From positions 55,780 to 119,779 of the forward strand of contig CALUMI010000005.1 of assembly GCA_944321725.1 (NCBI GenBank): a stretch of DNA of 64,000 nt, in the 5' to 3' direction. Of the stretch, positions 1 through 9,722 are shown piece by piece. The stretch is from an uncultured Muribaculaceae bacterium. GTDB taxonomy: Bacteria > Bacteroidota > Bacteroidia > Bacteroidales > Muribaculaceae. Every line of letters starts with the position of its first letter. Position 1 is the stretch's first letter. Position numbers and translations under genes: made by a program. A model generated the notes under the pieces. The model worked only from the letters and a program-made list of their open reading frames with translations, searched no databases and had not been told where the DNA came from.

Positions 1-2
1 TG

Positions 3-458
3 ATAATCATTTCCGCAAAAGACGCCATCGACGACAAAATCAACGGGCTCGACCTCGGCGCCGACGACTATCTTGCCAAACCTTTCCACTTGGCAGAATT
101 GAGCGCGCGCATACGCAGCGTGGCACGCAGGAACAATCACGGCGGCGACACTACCGTAAGAATCGGCAACCTCGAAATATGCCCCGACTCGCGCGAAGTG
201 TCGGTCGACGGCAAACTGCTCGATTTAAGCCGTAAAGAATACGACATATTGGAATATTTCATAAACAGGCGCGGACGGCTAATCAACAAACTCACCCTTG
301 CGGAATCGGTATGGGGCGACCATATCGACATGGCCGACAATTTCGACTTCATCTATGCCCATATAAAAAATCTCCGCAAAAAACTTAACGAGGCAGGAAG
401 CGGCATAGAAATAAAATCGGTCTACGGATTAGGCTACAAAATGGAGGAAAACCCCTGA
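3..458 (+). CDS. OmpR-family response regulator, 3' part
   Basis: Only the C-terminal two thirds are present; the open frame runs in from the window edge. What is visible is the end of the receiver domain (the LGADDYLAKPF stretch carries the conserved lysine) followed by a Trans_reg_C winged helix with the usual YGLGYKM ending. The phospho-accepting aspartate lies upstream of the window. An internal ATG at 90 is not the true start. The stop overlaps the start of the histidine kinase (TGATG), so the two are translationally coupled as a two-component pair. Target genes cannot be read from this sequence. Confidence 0.93.
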   Translation: MIISAKDAIDDKINGLDLGADDYLAKPFHLAELSARIRSVARRNNHGGDTTVRIGNLEICPDSREVSVDGKLLDLSRKEYDILEYFINRRGRLINKLTLAESVWGDHIDMADNFDFIYAHIKNLRKKLNEAGSGIEIKSVYGLGYKMEENP

Positions 459-1762
459 TGAAGCTGATTTACAAAGTAATACTGCGGGCTTCGGTGGGCA
501 TGGCGGCCATCATGATATGCTGGTCTGTGCTATTCTATTTCGGAATGATTAAGGTGATCAACGATGAAATCGACGACATCCTTTCCGATTTCTCGGAACA
601 ATTAATTGTACGCTTTCTCAGCGGCGAGAAAATACCATTGTCGGCCGACGATGTGACCGGGCAATACGAGCTGCTGAAAATATCGGAGGATGTTGCCGAC
701 GAGTTGCCGCAAGTGCGCTTTGAGGACAAGGAGATGTACATATACCGTATCGACGACCATGTGGCGTCGCGCGTGATGAAAACCATATTCTACGACAACA
801 CGGGACAATATTACCAACTTACCGCCGCAACTCCCTCATTTGAAAAAGACGACATAGGCAAATCGCTGATATGGTGGACAATATCGCTTTACGCGCTCAT
901 GATGATAGTTTCGATTATAATCTATGTGACAGTGTTCTACCGCTGCATGAAGCCGTTCTATGTGCTAATCGGATGGCTCGACGCCTATAAAATAGGACAA
1001 ACCAACCGTCCGCTTGAAAATCCAACCGACATAACCGAATTTGCAAGGCTCAACGATGTGGCCGTCCGCACAATGCGCCGCAACGAACAAATCTACGAGC
1101 AGCAGCGGCAATTCACCGGCAACGCCTCTCACGAGCTGCAGACACCGATTGCGATATGTATCAACCGCATGGAAATGCTGATGGAGGACGACACTCTAAC
1201 CCCACAGCAAATGGAAGCCGCCGCAAAAGTGCTCGAATCACTCGGAAACCTGCAAAAACTCAACAAATCGATGCTGCTGCTCTCGCGCATCGACAGCGGA
1301 CAATTCCCCGAAACAGAGAAAAACCTGTCGTTACGCACGATAATCGACGGCATGATAGACGACTACAAATCCATCTACGCCCATAAAAAAATAGAGGTGG
1401 AATACCTTCCCGGAAACGATTTTCATTGCGACATCAACCGGCAGCTCGCCACCACACTCGTGGCCAATTTGCTGAAAAACGCGTTTGTGCATGGCGACAA
1501 CGGAAAAATCATAATCACATTGAGCGAACAAGCGTTTACAATCAGCAACGGTCCGGCAAAAGAGGCTCTGGATGCCGATGTGGTTTTCCAAAGGTTCGCG
1601 CAGGGCAAGCACCGCCGCAACGAGTCAAGCGGATTGGGACTCGCCATAGTGAAATCGATTTGCGAGCAGTTCAATCTTTCGGTAACATACCGTTTCATCG
1701 GCAATTACCACACATTCACGGTGGAAAAACGCCAAAAGCCGGACGACGCGCCCAATTTATAA
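458..1762 (+). CDS. Sensor histidine kinase, partner of the upstream regulator
   Basis: 434-aa inner-membrane kinase. One membrane segment lies near residues 9-31 and another near 137-160, bracketing a periplasmic sensor domain of about 105 residues with no family I recognise. The cytoplasmic part has an H-box (SHELQTP, His225), an N-box (NLLKNA, around 337-342) and a G-box (SSGLGLAIVK), so it should be catalytically competent. The start overlaps the regulator stop by one base (TGATG). The signal sensed is unknown. Confidence 0.93.
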   Translation: MKLIYKVILRASVGMAAIMICWSVLFYFGMIKVINDEIDDILSDFSEQLIVRFLSGEKIPLSADDVTGQYELLKISEDVADELPQVRFEDKEMYIYRIDDHVASRVMKTIFYDNTGQYYQLTAATPSFEKDDIGKSLIWWTISLYALMMIVSIIIYVTVFYRCMKPFYVLIGWLDAYKIGQTNRPLENPTDITEFARLNDVAVRTMRRNEQIYEQQRQFTGNASHELQTPIAICINRMEMLMEDDTLTPQQMEAAAKVLESLGNLQKLNKSMLLLSRIDSGQFPETEKNLSLRTIIDGMIDDYKSIYAHKKIEVEYLPGNDFHCDINRQLATTLVANLLKNAFVHGDNGKIIITLSEQAFTISNGPAKEALDADVVFQRFAQGKHRRNESSGLGLAIVKSICEQFNLSVTYRFIGNYHTFTVEKRQKPDDAPNL

Positions 1763-1790
1763 CCTGCAACCTCCGAAAAACGATTAAATT

Positions 1791-1813
1791 AACAGCCTTT
1801 AAGTGCTGTTTTT
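1791..1813 (+). terminator. Weak hairpin after the kinase gene
   Basis: AACAGC (1791-1796) pairs with GCTGTT (1805-1810) around an 8-nt loop, followed by TTT. It lies between the two-component pair and the next promoter. The stem is short, so this is only a possible terminator. Confidence 0.35.
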
Positions 1814-1836
1814 CGTCAAAAACAAAGCCGACACAC

Positions 1837-1844
1837 TATCTTTG
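1837..1844 (+). promoter_or_regulatory. -7 box (TATCTTTG) for the GT117 gene
   Basis: TATCTTTG matches the Bacteroidota -7 consensus TAnnTTTG and lies 34 bases before the ATG at 1879. A clear TTTG -33 element at 19-21 bp spacing is not present. Confidence 0.5.
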
Positions 1845-1878
1845 CAGTTTGTTAAGCAAGATAAACAATATCTGACGG

Positions 1879-4800
1879 ATGAAAAAATACAATCTTTTAA
1901 ACAATTCGATAGGATGGCTGATGTTTGCCATTGCAGCGTTCACCTATCTGATGACTATCGAACCGACCGCAAGTTTCTGGGATTGCGGAGAATTTATCTC
2001 ACAAGGCTACAAATTGGAAGTGGGGCATCCGCCCGGCAACCCTATATTCATGCTCGCCGCGCGGTTTTTCATTAATTTTTCATCCGACCCCTCAACAGTG
2101 GCCGTCTGCGTAAACGTGATGTCGGCTTTGCTGAGCGCGGCGACGATATTGCTGCTGTTCTGGACAATTACGCACCTTGTGCGGAGGCTTCTCGTAAAAG
2201 ACGACGCCGAGTCTTTCACATGGCAGCAATTCGCCATAATTTTCGGCAGCGGTGTGGCCGGCGCTCTCGCCTACACATGGAGCGACACGTTCTGGTTCTC
2301 GGCTGTCGAGGGAGAGGTATATGCCTTCTCCTCATTCTGCACGGCGTTGATTTTCTGGCTCATACTGAAATGGGAGAACCGCTGCGACAAACCACATTCC
2401 GACCGCTATCTCATTGCCATCGCCTATACCATAGGCGTATCCATAGCCGTCCACCTGCTCAACCTGCTGTGTATCCCGGCGATAGTGCTTGTGATATACT
2501 ACCGCAAATTCAAAAACATCAACGCCAAAGGCTCGCTGTTGGCATTATGCGTGTCATTTGCCATAATCGTGCTTATTCTCTACGGATTGGTGCCGGGATT
2601 TGTTGAGATAGCGCAGTATTTCGAGCTTATGTTTGTCAACGGAATGGGATTCGGCTTCAATTCCGGAGTTCTCGCCTACGCTATAATCCTTTCGCTGATT
2701 TTCATTTGGGCAATATATGAGTTCAACAGGCAGAAAAGCGTCAACGGAATGAAATGGTCATTCCTGCTGAGCATCGTGGCTTCGGGAATGTTCTTTATAG
2801 GCGACGGCGTGTGGATTGCCGTGATTCTGACAATCGCACTCGCCCTCTATCTGTTCAGATATTGCAAAAAGCTGCCGGTACGCATACTTTACAACACCGT
2901 GCTGAGTGTAGCCGTAATATTCATAGGTTATTCGTCTTACGCGCTTATCCTCATACGCTCTAACGCGCAGACACCAATGGACCAAAATTCGCCCGACAAC
3001 GTATTCGCGCTTGCCGACTACCTGAACCGCGAGCAGTATGGCAAGACACCGTTGCTCTACGGTCCTGTCTACAGTGCGCCTATTCTTTACAAGACAGCCG
3101 GAGAAACCCAACAACCCGTCAAGAAATACGGCAAAGCCATTTATCGCAAAGAGGTAAAGCAGTCGCCCGACGATCCTGACCGCTACAAAATGATAGGCAG
3201 GAACTACGACTATGAGTACGCTCCGGAGATGAACATGCTGTTCCCGCGCCTGTACTCCTCTCTGTCGGCCAACGACTACAGCGAATGGCTCGGAGGAATA
3301 AAAGGCCGGCAGGTAGACGCCACCGTACTCGTCGACGAAAACGGCAACAAGGTGTACAGCGAATTGAAGACAAAGCCAACATTCGGCGAGAATCTGCGCT
3401 ATTTCTTCAGCTACCAGCTCAATTTCATGTATTGGCGATATTTCATGTGGAACTTTGCCGGACGGCAAAACGATATACAGGGACATGGTGAAATCACTCA
3501 TGGAAATTGGATAAGCGGCATACCGTTTATCGACAATCCGCGGCTTGGCGACCAGTCGCTGTTGCCCGACGACTACGGAAAAGGAAACGCCGGACACAAT
3601 GTGTTCTACATGCTGCCCCTGCTGCTCGGCATCATAGGATTGCTATGGCAGGCCTACAAAGGCAAGCGCGGAATAGAGCAATTTTGGGTGGTGTTCTTCT
3701 TGTTCTTCATGACCGGTATAGCCATTGTCCTATACCTTAACCAGACACCGGGACAGCCACGCGAGCGCGATTATGCCTACGCCGGCTCCTTCTACGCGTT
3801 TGCCATTTGGATTGGCATGGGTGTAGCAGGATTGTGGCGGCTCATGTGCGCGGCCCACAAAAAAATGAGCGAGCACAAAAAAGCGGAAGAGAAGAAAGAC
3901 CTCAACAACGTGTTTGTGGCCATAGCCGTACTAATCGGCCTTGCCGTGCCTTTGCAAATGGTAAGCCAGACATGGGACGACCACGACCGCTCCGGACGCT
4001 ACGCCGCCCGCGATTTCGGAATGAACTACCTGTCGAGCGTGGGCGAGAACGGCATAATCTTCACCAACGGCGACAACGACACATTCCCGCTGTGGTACGC
4101 GCAAGAAGTGGAAGGCTGGCGCACCGATGTGAGAGTGGTAAATCTCAGCTATTTGTCGACCGACTGGTATATCAACCAAATGCGCCGTCCATACTATGAG
4201 TCGGCTGCGCTGCCGATGATTGCGCCCAAAGACGCATTTGCCTACGACCAACGGCAATTCAACTATTTCATCAACCCCGACACTTCGATGATGGTGCCTG
4301 TCGAGAAAGCTCTCAAGGAATTCTATTCCGACAACTGCACAAACAACAGTTGGCAACTTCCGGAGTTCAAATATCCGGCGATGTACGAGAAAATCGACAA
4401 AAACAGCGTAATCAAAAACGGAAGAGTGCCCGCAGGGAAAGAGTCGCAAGTAGAAGACTATATTGACTTCAACATGCTGAACGACAAATACACGATATCC
4501 GACGGCGGAATGAGCTCAAGCAAAGTGATGAGCATCGACATAATCTCTTCGATAATACGGCAGGGATGGAACCGCCCAATCTACTTCGCAATGACAGTCC
4601 CCGACAAATACTACGACGGACTGATGCCTTACATGGCCTCTACAGGCATGGCATACGAGGTGACACCCGTGCGTTACGGCTTCGACGGCTCCAACTATGC
4701 GGTCAACACCGATGTGGCTTACAAAAACATAACCGAAAAATTCCGTTGGGGAGGCTTGGACAAATCCACACCCGACGATTATCCGTACCTCGACGAAACA

Positions 4801-5373
4801 GTACGGCGCATGGTCACCACCACACGCAGCGCGATGACCGACCTCGCGTTTGAGTTGGTGATAGAGGGTATGCAGGCCAAATCGCTTATCACCGACACTA
4901 TCGGAGGAAAAATTGTGGCAAAAGGCACACCGGAATATGAGGAAGCAAGCAAATACGCGAACGAGCGTTTCGCCAAAGCCCGCGAAATCATAAATCTCAT
5001 ACAGACAAAACTGCCCGACTACGCGTCGCCTTACGCCCTGCAAATGGGAGAGCGCATAAGCCGGATACTCTACACACTCGGCGAGGAAACCGGAAACAAG
5101 GCCGACATCGAGAAGGCAAACAAAATCGTGGAGAAGGAACTGTTGCGCTACGGACAATATGCAAGATTCTTCCAGACACTCACACCGTCGCAGTACAACC
5201 TGCTGTCGTCTTCCGACATGTATGCGGACGTATATTATATCATGGAGCTTTTGCAACTATATAATTTATACAGCCCCGACAAAATGGAGGAGATAGTGGC
5301 AAAACTTGAGGCGGAAGGAGTGGACATCAACCGGCTGATAGCGCGTTATCCGAAAGACGAAGGACAAGGATAA
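1879..5373 (+). CDS. GT117/DUF2723 membrane protein
   Basis: 1164-aa polytopic membrane protein of the DUF2723 family (CAZy GT117), related in fold to GT-C protein O-mannosyltransferases. The N-terminal half has about ten or more hydrophobic segments. A DCGEFI motif near residue 35, in the first periplasmic loop, is typical of the family. A further membrane cluster lies around 575-690, and a long soluble C-terminal part follows. In Bacteroidota these proteins are thought to transfer sugars at the envelope; acceptor and donor are not known here. It is followed after 3 bases by a NodB-type deacetylase, which fits an envelope or glycan role. Confidence 0.88.
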   Translation: MKKYNLLNNSIGWLMFAIAAFTYLMTIEPTASFWDCGEFISQGYKLEVGHPPGNPIFMLAARFFINFSSDPSTVAVCVNVMSALLSAATILLLFWTITHLVRRLLVKDDAESFTWQQFAIIFGSGVAGALAYTWSDTFWFSAVEGEVYAFSSFCTALIFWLILKWENRCDKPHSDRYLIAIAYTIGVSIAVHLLNLLCIPAIVLVIYYRKFKNINAKGSLLALCVSFAIIVLILYGLVPGFVEIAQYFELMFVNGMGFGFNSGVLAYAIILSLIFIWAIYEFNRQKSVNGMKWSFLLSIVASGMFFIGDGVWIAVILTIALALYLFRYCKKLPVRILYNTVLSVAVIFIGYSSYALILIRSNAQTPMDQNSPDNVFALADYLNREQYGKTPLLYGPVYSAPILYKTAGETQQPVKKYGKAIYRKEVKQSPDDPDRYKMIGRNYDYEYAPEMNMLFPRLYSSLSANDYSEWLGGIKGRQVDATVLVDENGNKVYSELKTKPTFGENLRYFFSYQLNFMYWRYFMWNFAGRQNDIQGHGEITHGNWISGIPFIDNPRLGDQSLLPDDYGKGNAGHNVFYMLPLLLGIIGLLWQAYKGKRGIEQFWVVFFLFFMTGIAIVLYLNQTPGQPRERDYAYAGSFYAFAIWIGMGVAGLWRLMCAAHKKMSEHKKAEEKKDLNNVFVAIAVLIGLAVPLQMVSQTWDDHDRSGRYAARDFGMNYLSSVGENGIIFTNGDNDTFPLWYAQEVEGWRTDVRVVNLSYLSTDWYINQMRRPYYESAALPMIAPKDAFAYDQRQFNYFINPDTSMMVPVEKALKEFYSDNCTNNSWQLPEFKYPAMYEKIDKNSVIKNGRVPAGKESQVEDYIDFNMLNDKYTISDGGMSSSKVMSIDIISSIIRQGWNRPIYFAMTVPDKYYDGLMPYMASTGMAYEVTPVRYGFDGSNYAVNTDVAYKNITEKFRWGGLDKSTPDDYPYLDETVRRMVTTTRSAMTDLAFELVIEGMQAKSLITDTIGGKIVAKGTPEYEEASKYANERFAKAREIINLIQTKLPDYASPYALQMGERISRILYTLGEETGNKADIEKANKIVEKELLRYGQYARFFQTLTPSQYNLLSSSDMYADVYYIMELLQLYNLYSPDKMEEIVAKLEAEGVDINRLIARYPKDEGQG

Positions 5374-5376
5374 GAC

Positions 5377-5991
5377 ATGTTTATCGAACAGCCGCCATTG
5401 TTATACCGCATGCTTTTTCCCGAAACGGTATGGAGAATGCCGATGAGGGAAAAAGCCGTGTTTCTGACGTTCGACGACGGCCCGATTCCGGAAGTGACAC
5501 CATGGGTTCTCGACCTGCTCGACAGCCATGACATAAAAGCCACGTTCTTTCTCGTTGGCGACAACGTAAGACGGCATCCGGAACTGCTGGACGAGATACT
5601 GAGGCGCGGGCATAGCGTGGGAAACCACACCATGCACCATCTGCAAGGCTCGATAGTGTCGAGAAAACGGTATATCGCCGACATAAAAGAAGCCCACAAA
5701 CTTATCGACAGCCCGCTGTTCCGTCCGCCGCACGGCATCATCCGGTGGAAACAGGCAGCCGAAATCAAAGACAATATGCGCATTGTGATGTACGACCTTG
5801 TGACGCGCGACTACAGCAAAAAGCGCAACGGACGGCAAGTGCTCGACAACGTAAAACGCTACGTGCGCAACGGCTCTATAATCGTATTCCACGACTCATT
5901 GAAAGCCGAGCGCAATTTGCGCTATGCCCTGCCACGCGCCATAGAATGGCTGCGCGACAACGGCTACCGCTTTCTTCCAATTCCCATGTGA
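5377..5991 (+). CDS. Polysaccharide deacetylase (CE4, NodB-like)
   Basis: 204 aa, a bare NodB domain. CE4 motif 1 is TFDDGP (31-36, catalytic base and metal Asp33/34), motif 2 is HTMHH (metal ligands His84 and His88) and motif 3 is RPPHG (116-120). The metal site is therefore complete and the protein should remove acetyl groups from an N-acetylated sugar. No signal peptide is visible, so export is uncertain. The short spacing to the GT117 gene suggests co-transcription. Confidence 0.9.
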   Translation: MFIEQPPLLYRMLFPETVWRMPMREKAVFLTFDDGPIPEVTPWVLDLLDSHDIKATFFLVGDNVRRHPELLDEILRRGHSVGNHTMHHLQGSIVSRKRYIADIKEAHKLIDSPLFRPPHGIIRWKQAAEIKDNMRIVMYDLVTRDYSKKRNGRQVLDNVKRYVRNGSIIVFHDSLKAERNLRYALPRAIEWLRDNGYRFLPIPM

Positions 5992-5997
5992 CATGGT

Positions 5998-6930
5998 ATG
6001 TGCGGGATAAAGGAACAAATACGGGATTATGCCATCCTGTCCTGCGGATTCAATGCCTGCGGATTTGCGGAGGCCTCCTCCGTTGGCATCGCCGCCCGCG
6101 ACAACTACAGCAAATGGATAGCCGAAGGCAAGCATTTCTGCATGGACTATCTGTCGCGAAACATGAATGTGCGCGACAATCCGCGCCTGCTGCTCGACGG
6201 AGCAAAAACTATAATTTCCGCAGCCCTGAATTATTATCCGCGACAATTCCAGCCCGAAAACGCGCCCCAATTCTCCTATTACGCCTATGGCAAAGACTAT
6301 CACGATGTAGTAAAAGCAAAGCTCCGTAAATTGGCGGACTACATCACAACCAACACGGGCGAAATATGCAGAGTTTGTGTCGACACGGCTCCACTGCGCG
6401 AACGCTATTGGGCACAACAGGCCGGATTGGGATTTATAGGTAAAAACAACCAACTGATAATACCCGGAAAAGGCTCTTACTTTTTTCTCGGAGAAGTCAT
6501 AACAACTCTGCCGACAGAACCCGACAAGCCATGTGAGCTGAGTTGCGGAGAATGCCGCAAATGCGTCGAGGCTTGTCCGTCGTCAGCGCTGTCCGGCAAC
6601 TACGGGGCATTAGACGCCCACCGGTGCATCTCCTGCCTGACAATCGAATATCACGACGAATTTGCAGAACAAACGGCAAAATCACTTGGCAACCGGATAT
6701 ACGGATGCGACGAATGCCAGAAAGCATGTCCGCACAACAGAGCTGCACAGCCCTCCGGCGTGAATGAGTTCTCACCGTCGCCGGAGTTTCTCTCTCTGTC
6801 ATATCAATCTATGGAACAACTCACTGAAGAAGATTTTCGCCGCATATTCAAAGGCTCAGCCTTAAAACGCACAAAATATGCCGGCCTGATGCGGAATTTC
6901 GCGGCAATCCGCAAAAACATCTCCCGATAA
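5998..6930 (+). CDS. queG: Epoxyqueuosine reductase
   Basis: 310 aa, the usual length for QueG, the cobalamin-dependent iron-sulfur enzyme that reduces epoxyqueuosine to queuosine in tRNA. Two 4Fe-4S motifs are visible: CGECRKCVEACP near 182 and CISCL followed by CDECQKACP near 240. The N-terminal cobalamin-binding region is intact. The ATG at 5998 is used; an ATG five bases earlier is in another frame with an immediate stop. It follows the deacetylase by 6 bases. Confidence 0.95.
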   Translation: MCGIKEQIRDYAILSCGFNACGFAEASSVGIAARDNYSKWIAEGKHFCMDYLSRNMNVRDNPRLLLDGAKTIISAALNYYPRQFQPENAPQFSYYAYGKDYHDVVKAKLRKLADYITTNTGEICRVCVDTAPLRERYWAQQAGLGFIGKNNQLIIPGKGSYFFLGEVITTLPTEPDKPCELSCGECRKCVEACPSSALSGNYGALDAHRCISCLTIEYHDEFAEQTAKSLGNRIYGCDECQKACPHNRAAQPSGVNEFSPSPEFLSLSYQSMEQLTEEDFRRIFKGSALKRTKYAGLMRNFAAIRKNISR

Positions 6931-6992
6931 AAGGGCACAACACGGCAAAAAAGCGGCATAAGAAAAAAGCCGCGCGAATTTGAATAAAATCT

Positions 6993-7023
6993 TTTGCATT
7001 GCTCCCAACTTTCACTATATTTG
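6993..7023 (+). promoter_or_regulatory. Bacteroidota promoter (TTTG-N19-TATATTTG)
   Basis: TTTG at 6993-6996 and TATATTTG at 7016-7023 with exactly 19 bp between them, a consensus match. Transcription should start near 7030. This rules out an upstream start for the small membrane protein and supports the ATG at 7045. Confidence 0.8.
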
Positions 7024-7044
7024 TGCATCGATACTCCTGATAAT

Positions 7045-7350
7045 ATGATAAAACACGTGGCAAACCAACATAAAAAGACACCCTCACGCCTCAAAGTACC
7101 GTGGTGGATAATACTGATAGTCACGGCAAGCATCCTGCCTGTACTCAGTTGGCCTTTGTACATGAGAAATTTCAATTTCACAGCCGACGACACCCATGAG
7201 CTGTACCTGCTTCTTGCCTATCTGTTTCCTGTCTACATCGTATTAAGCGGATTTCTTGCATACAAATGCTACCCTGTGCGAAAAGAAATAACCTACATAC
7301 TGATTGCCTTAATGTGGCTGTCGTATGGAGCCGCCTTTTTTCTGAAATAG
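7045..7350 (+). CDS. Small membrane protein, unknown
   Basis: About 101 aa starting at the ATG at 7045; the frame extends further upstream, but that part lies over the promoter. After a basic N-terminus it has three hydrophobic segments (roughly residues 18-36, 52-70 and 78-98), so it is an inner-membrane protein. I recognise no family. It has its own consensus promoter and is not obviously linked to queG or the alanine dehydrogenase gene. Confidence 0.72.
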   Translation: MIKHVANQHKKTPSRLKVPWWIILIVTASILPVLSWPLYMRNFNFTADDTHELYLLLAYLFPVYIVLSGFLAYKCYPVRKEITYILIALMWLSYGAAFFLK

Positions 7351-7394
7351 AATTTACAAACCATATTAACAAACACCAATAAAATCACAAAACT

Positions 7395-8507
7395 ATGATA
7401 ATTGGAATTCCAAAAGAAATCAAAAACAATGAAAACCGCGTGGCAATGACACCCGCCGGTGTTCATGAGCTGGTAAAACACGGACACACCGTACTCGTAC
7501 AAAAAACAGCAGGAGAAGGCAGCGGCTTCTCCGACGACGATTTCGCCGCTGTAGGAGCGCAAATGATTTCCACGATAGAAGAAGTCTACGCAAAAGCCGA
7601 AATGATAATCAAAGTAAAAGAGCCGATAGAACCCGAATACAAACTTGTCAGAAAAGGGCAGCTGCTATTCACCTATCTGCATTTCGCCAGCAGCGAGCCG
7701 TTGACCAAAGCAATGGTAGAAAGCGGCGCGGTATGCCTCGCCTACGAGACGGTGCGCCGCGCCGACCGTTCACTTCCTCTGCTCACGCCAATGTCGGAAG
7801 TGGCGGGAAGAATGTCGGTGCAGGAAGGAATGTACTTCCTTGAGCGTCCTCACGGAGGCAAAGGCGTATTGCTCGGCGGCGTGCCGGGTGTGAAACCGGC
7901 AAAAGTGTTTGTCATAGGCGCGGGAGTGGTAGGCACTGCGGCGGCGACAACAGCGGCAGGCATCGGCGCTGATGTCACCATTGCCGACATTTCACTGCCA
8001 CGTCTTACCTACCTTGCCGACGTAATGCCCAAAAACGTAAAAACACTCTATTCCAACGAATACAACATACGCCAAGAGCTCGCGGAAGCCGACCTCGTCA
8101 TAGGCTCCGTGCTCATTCCGGGAGCAAAAGCGCCGAAACTTGTGACGCGCGACATGCTCAAACTGATGAAGAAAGGCTCGGTAATGGTAGACGTTGCAAT
8201 AGACCAGGGAGGCTGTTTCGAAACTTCTCACCCGACAACTCACCAAGACCCTGTATACGAGGTAGACGGCATAGTTCATTACGCCGTTGCCAACATTCCG
8301 GGAGCAGTGGCCCGCACATCGACATTCGCGCTTACCAACGCGACCATACCCTACGCTCTGCAACTTGCCGACAAAGGATGGCGCCGGGCCTGCAAAGAAA
8401 GCGACGAATTACGCGAAGGTTTGAACGTGGTGGATGGTAAAGTAGTTTACAAAGGCGTAGCCGAAGCATGGAATTTACCCTATACCCCTGTTGAAGAGGT
8501 ATTGTAA
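7395..8507 (+). CDS. ald: Alanine dehydrogenase
   Basis: 370 aa, full length. The N-terminus ([17 protein letters not shown]) is the family signature, and a Rossmann NAD motif ([12 protein letters not shown]) sits near residue 174. The enzyme interconverts L-alanine with pyruvate, ammonia and NADH in the cytoplasm. It is a single-gene unit closed by the hairpin at 8529-8572. Confidence 0.95.
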   Translation: MIIGIPKEIKNNENRVAMTPAGVHELVKHGHTVLVQKTAGEGSGFSDDDFAAVGAQMISTIEEVYAKAEMIIKVKEPIEPEYKLVRKGQLLFTYLHFASSEPLTKAMVESGAVCLAYETVRRADRSLPLLTPMSEVAGRMSVQEGMYFLERPHGGKGVLLGGVPGVKPAKVFVIGAGVVGTAAATTAAGIGADVTIADISLPRLTYLADVMPKNVKTLYSNEYNIRQELAEADLVIGSVLIPGAKAPKLVTRDMLKLMKKGSVMVDVAIDQGGCFETSHPTTHQDPVYEVDGIVHYAVANIPGAVARTSTFALTNATIPYALQLADKGWRRACKESDELREGLNVVDGKVVYKGVAEAWNLPYTPVEEVL

Positions 8508-8528
8508 ACCACAAAACAAACACAAGAT

Positions 8529-8572
8529 TCGGCAGCATGACTTTTCGGGGTTATGCTGCCGATATTTTTTTG
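8529..8572 (+). terminator. Rho-independent terminator after ald
   Basis: CGGCAGCAT (8530-8538) pairs perfectly with ATGCTGCCG (8553-8561), extended by one T-A pair, and is followed by ATATTTTTTT. A strong intrinsic terminator 22 bases after the ald stop. Confidence 0.88.
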
Positions 8573-8632
8573 TAACAAGCTGACGGCAAGCAAACCGCCG
8601 CACAATAAGAATTAAGTATGACAAATTTGTTG

Positions 8633-8640
8633 TAACTTTG
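8633..8640 (+). promoter_or_regulatory. -7 box (TAACTTTG) for the lipoprotein gene
   Basis: TAACTTTG fits TAnnTTTG and lies 27 bases before the ATG at 8668. No good TTTG -33 element is seen at 19-21 bp. It overlaps an upstream in-frame start at 8638, which is therefore unlikely to be used. Confidence 0.5.
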
Positions 8641-8667
8641 CGGCATTCAACAAAACGACCTTATGAT

Positions 8668-9075
8668 ATGAAACATTTATTATTGCCATTATTATTGCTC
8701 ATAACGATAATCACAGGATGCGACGACAACAAAGACAATGTGGAGAACTACAGCTTTCCCGTACTTTCCCACACCGCATGGGATGGACAGTTGGAAACCA
8801 ACGTCGCGGAATACGGCAATGCCGACGCAGCGATAGAATTTGAAACGTCGAGTACCGGGTCGTACAGCTTCACCTACGACGATGGGACAAACGCCACCGG
8901 CAACTTCACCTATTTAGTAAGCGGGCAAATAATCATATTCCAAAAAACATGCAAAGAATTGGAAGGCTCGTGGACGCTTGTCGATACCGGCAACGGATAT
9001 ATGGCATTGGACAAAAACATCTCAAGCGACAACCTTGCCGAGATAACCACCTTGACTCTTAAGCAAAACATCTGA
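8668..9075 (+). CDS. Small lipoprotein, unknown
   Basis: About 135 aa. It begins with a lipoprotein signal (hydrophobic core, lipobox ITGC, Cys18), so it is probably membrane anchored. The mature part is a short, probably all-beta domain (TAWDGQLETNVAEYGNADAAI and repeated aromatic/acidic strands) of the type seen in Bacteroides calycin- or lipocalin-like lipoproteins, but I cannot assign a family. It precedes the HAD gene by 11 bases. Confidence 0.75.
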   Translation: MKHLLLPLLLLITIITGCDDNKDNVENYSFPVLSHTAWDGQLETNVAEYGNADAAIEFETSSTGSYSFTYDDGTNATGNFTYLVSGQIIIFQKTCKELEGSWTLVDTGNGYMALDKNISSDNLAEITTLTLKQNI

Positions 9076-9086
9076 CATCCGGAACA

Positions 9087-9716
9087 ATGGAAAGAATTGA
9101 CTTCAACGGCATACGCAATCTGATGTTCGACCTCGGCGGCGTGATAATGGACATACGGCGCGACAACTGTGTGAAGGCTCTCACGGAATTAGGAATGAAA
9201 GACGCCGATGAAATGCTCGGCCTCTATTGCCAATCCGGGCCGTTCCTCCTGCTTGAGGAGGGAAAAATCACACCCGGACAATTCCGCGAGGAAATGCGCA
9301 AACGCATAAACCGGCAAGTGTCGGACGATGAGCTTGACACGGCTTTCAACAAATTCCTTATCGGCATCCCCGTAAGGCGGCTCCGCGCGTTAGCTGAATT
9401 GCGCAAGCACTATAAAATATATATGCTGTCGAATACAAATCCCATAATGTTTGACAGTAAAATAAAAACCGAGTTTGAAAAAGACGGGCATCGCAGAGAA
9501 GACTATTTCGACGGAATTTGTGTTTCCTACGAGGAACTGTGCGCAAAACCCGACATCCGAATATTTGAAAATGCCGTCAGAAAATTCGGCATAAACCCGG
9601 AAGAAACAATATTTTTCGACGACTCACAAGCCAATTTGGACTCCGCTCGGAAATTAGGGTTCAAGACATGGCTTGTCGAACCCGGAGCAGAATTTACCGA
9701 CGCGTTTCTTAAATAG
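9087..9716 (+). CDS. HAD-superfamily hydrolase
   Basis: 209 aa. All four HAD motifs can be read: motif I FDLGGVIMD (nucleophile Asp), motif II LSNTN, motif III Lys in AKPD, and motif IV FFDDS. The layout with a helical cap after motif I is subfamily IA, like YihX-type sugar-phosphate or nucleotide phosphatases. It lies 6 bases upstream of ribF, so a phosphatase role in flavin metabolism is conceivable but not shown. Confidence 0.88.
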   Translation: MERIDFNGIRNLMFDLGGVIMDIRRDNCVKALTELGMKDADEMLGLYCQSGPFLLLEEGKITPGQFREEMRKRINRQVSDDELDTAFNKFLIGIPVRRLRALAELRKHYKIYMLSNTNPIMFDSKIKTEFEKDGHRREDYFDGICVSYEELCAKPDIRIFENAVRKFGINPEETIFFDDSQANLDSARKLGFKTWLVEPGAEFTDAFLK

Positions 9717-9722
9717 CGACTC

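Noticed and set aside
2758..3597. 279-codon minus-strand frame inside the GT117 gene
   Set aside because: Antisense shadow of a strongly supported coding frame; no family features, Val/His/Arg-rich content typical of reverse frames.
4516..5256. 246-codon minus-strand frame in the GT117 gene
   Set aside because: Shadow frame, no start context or homology signs.
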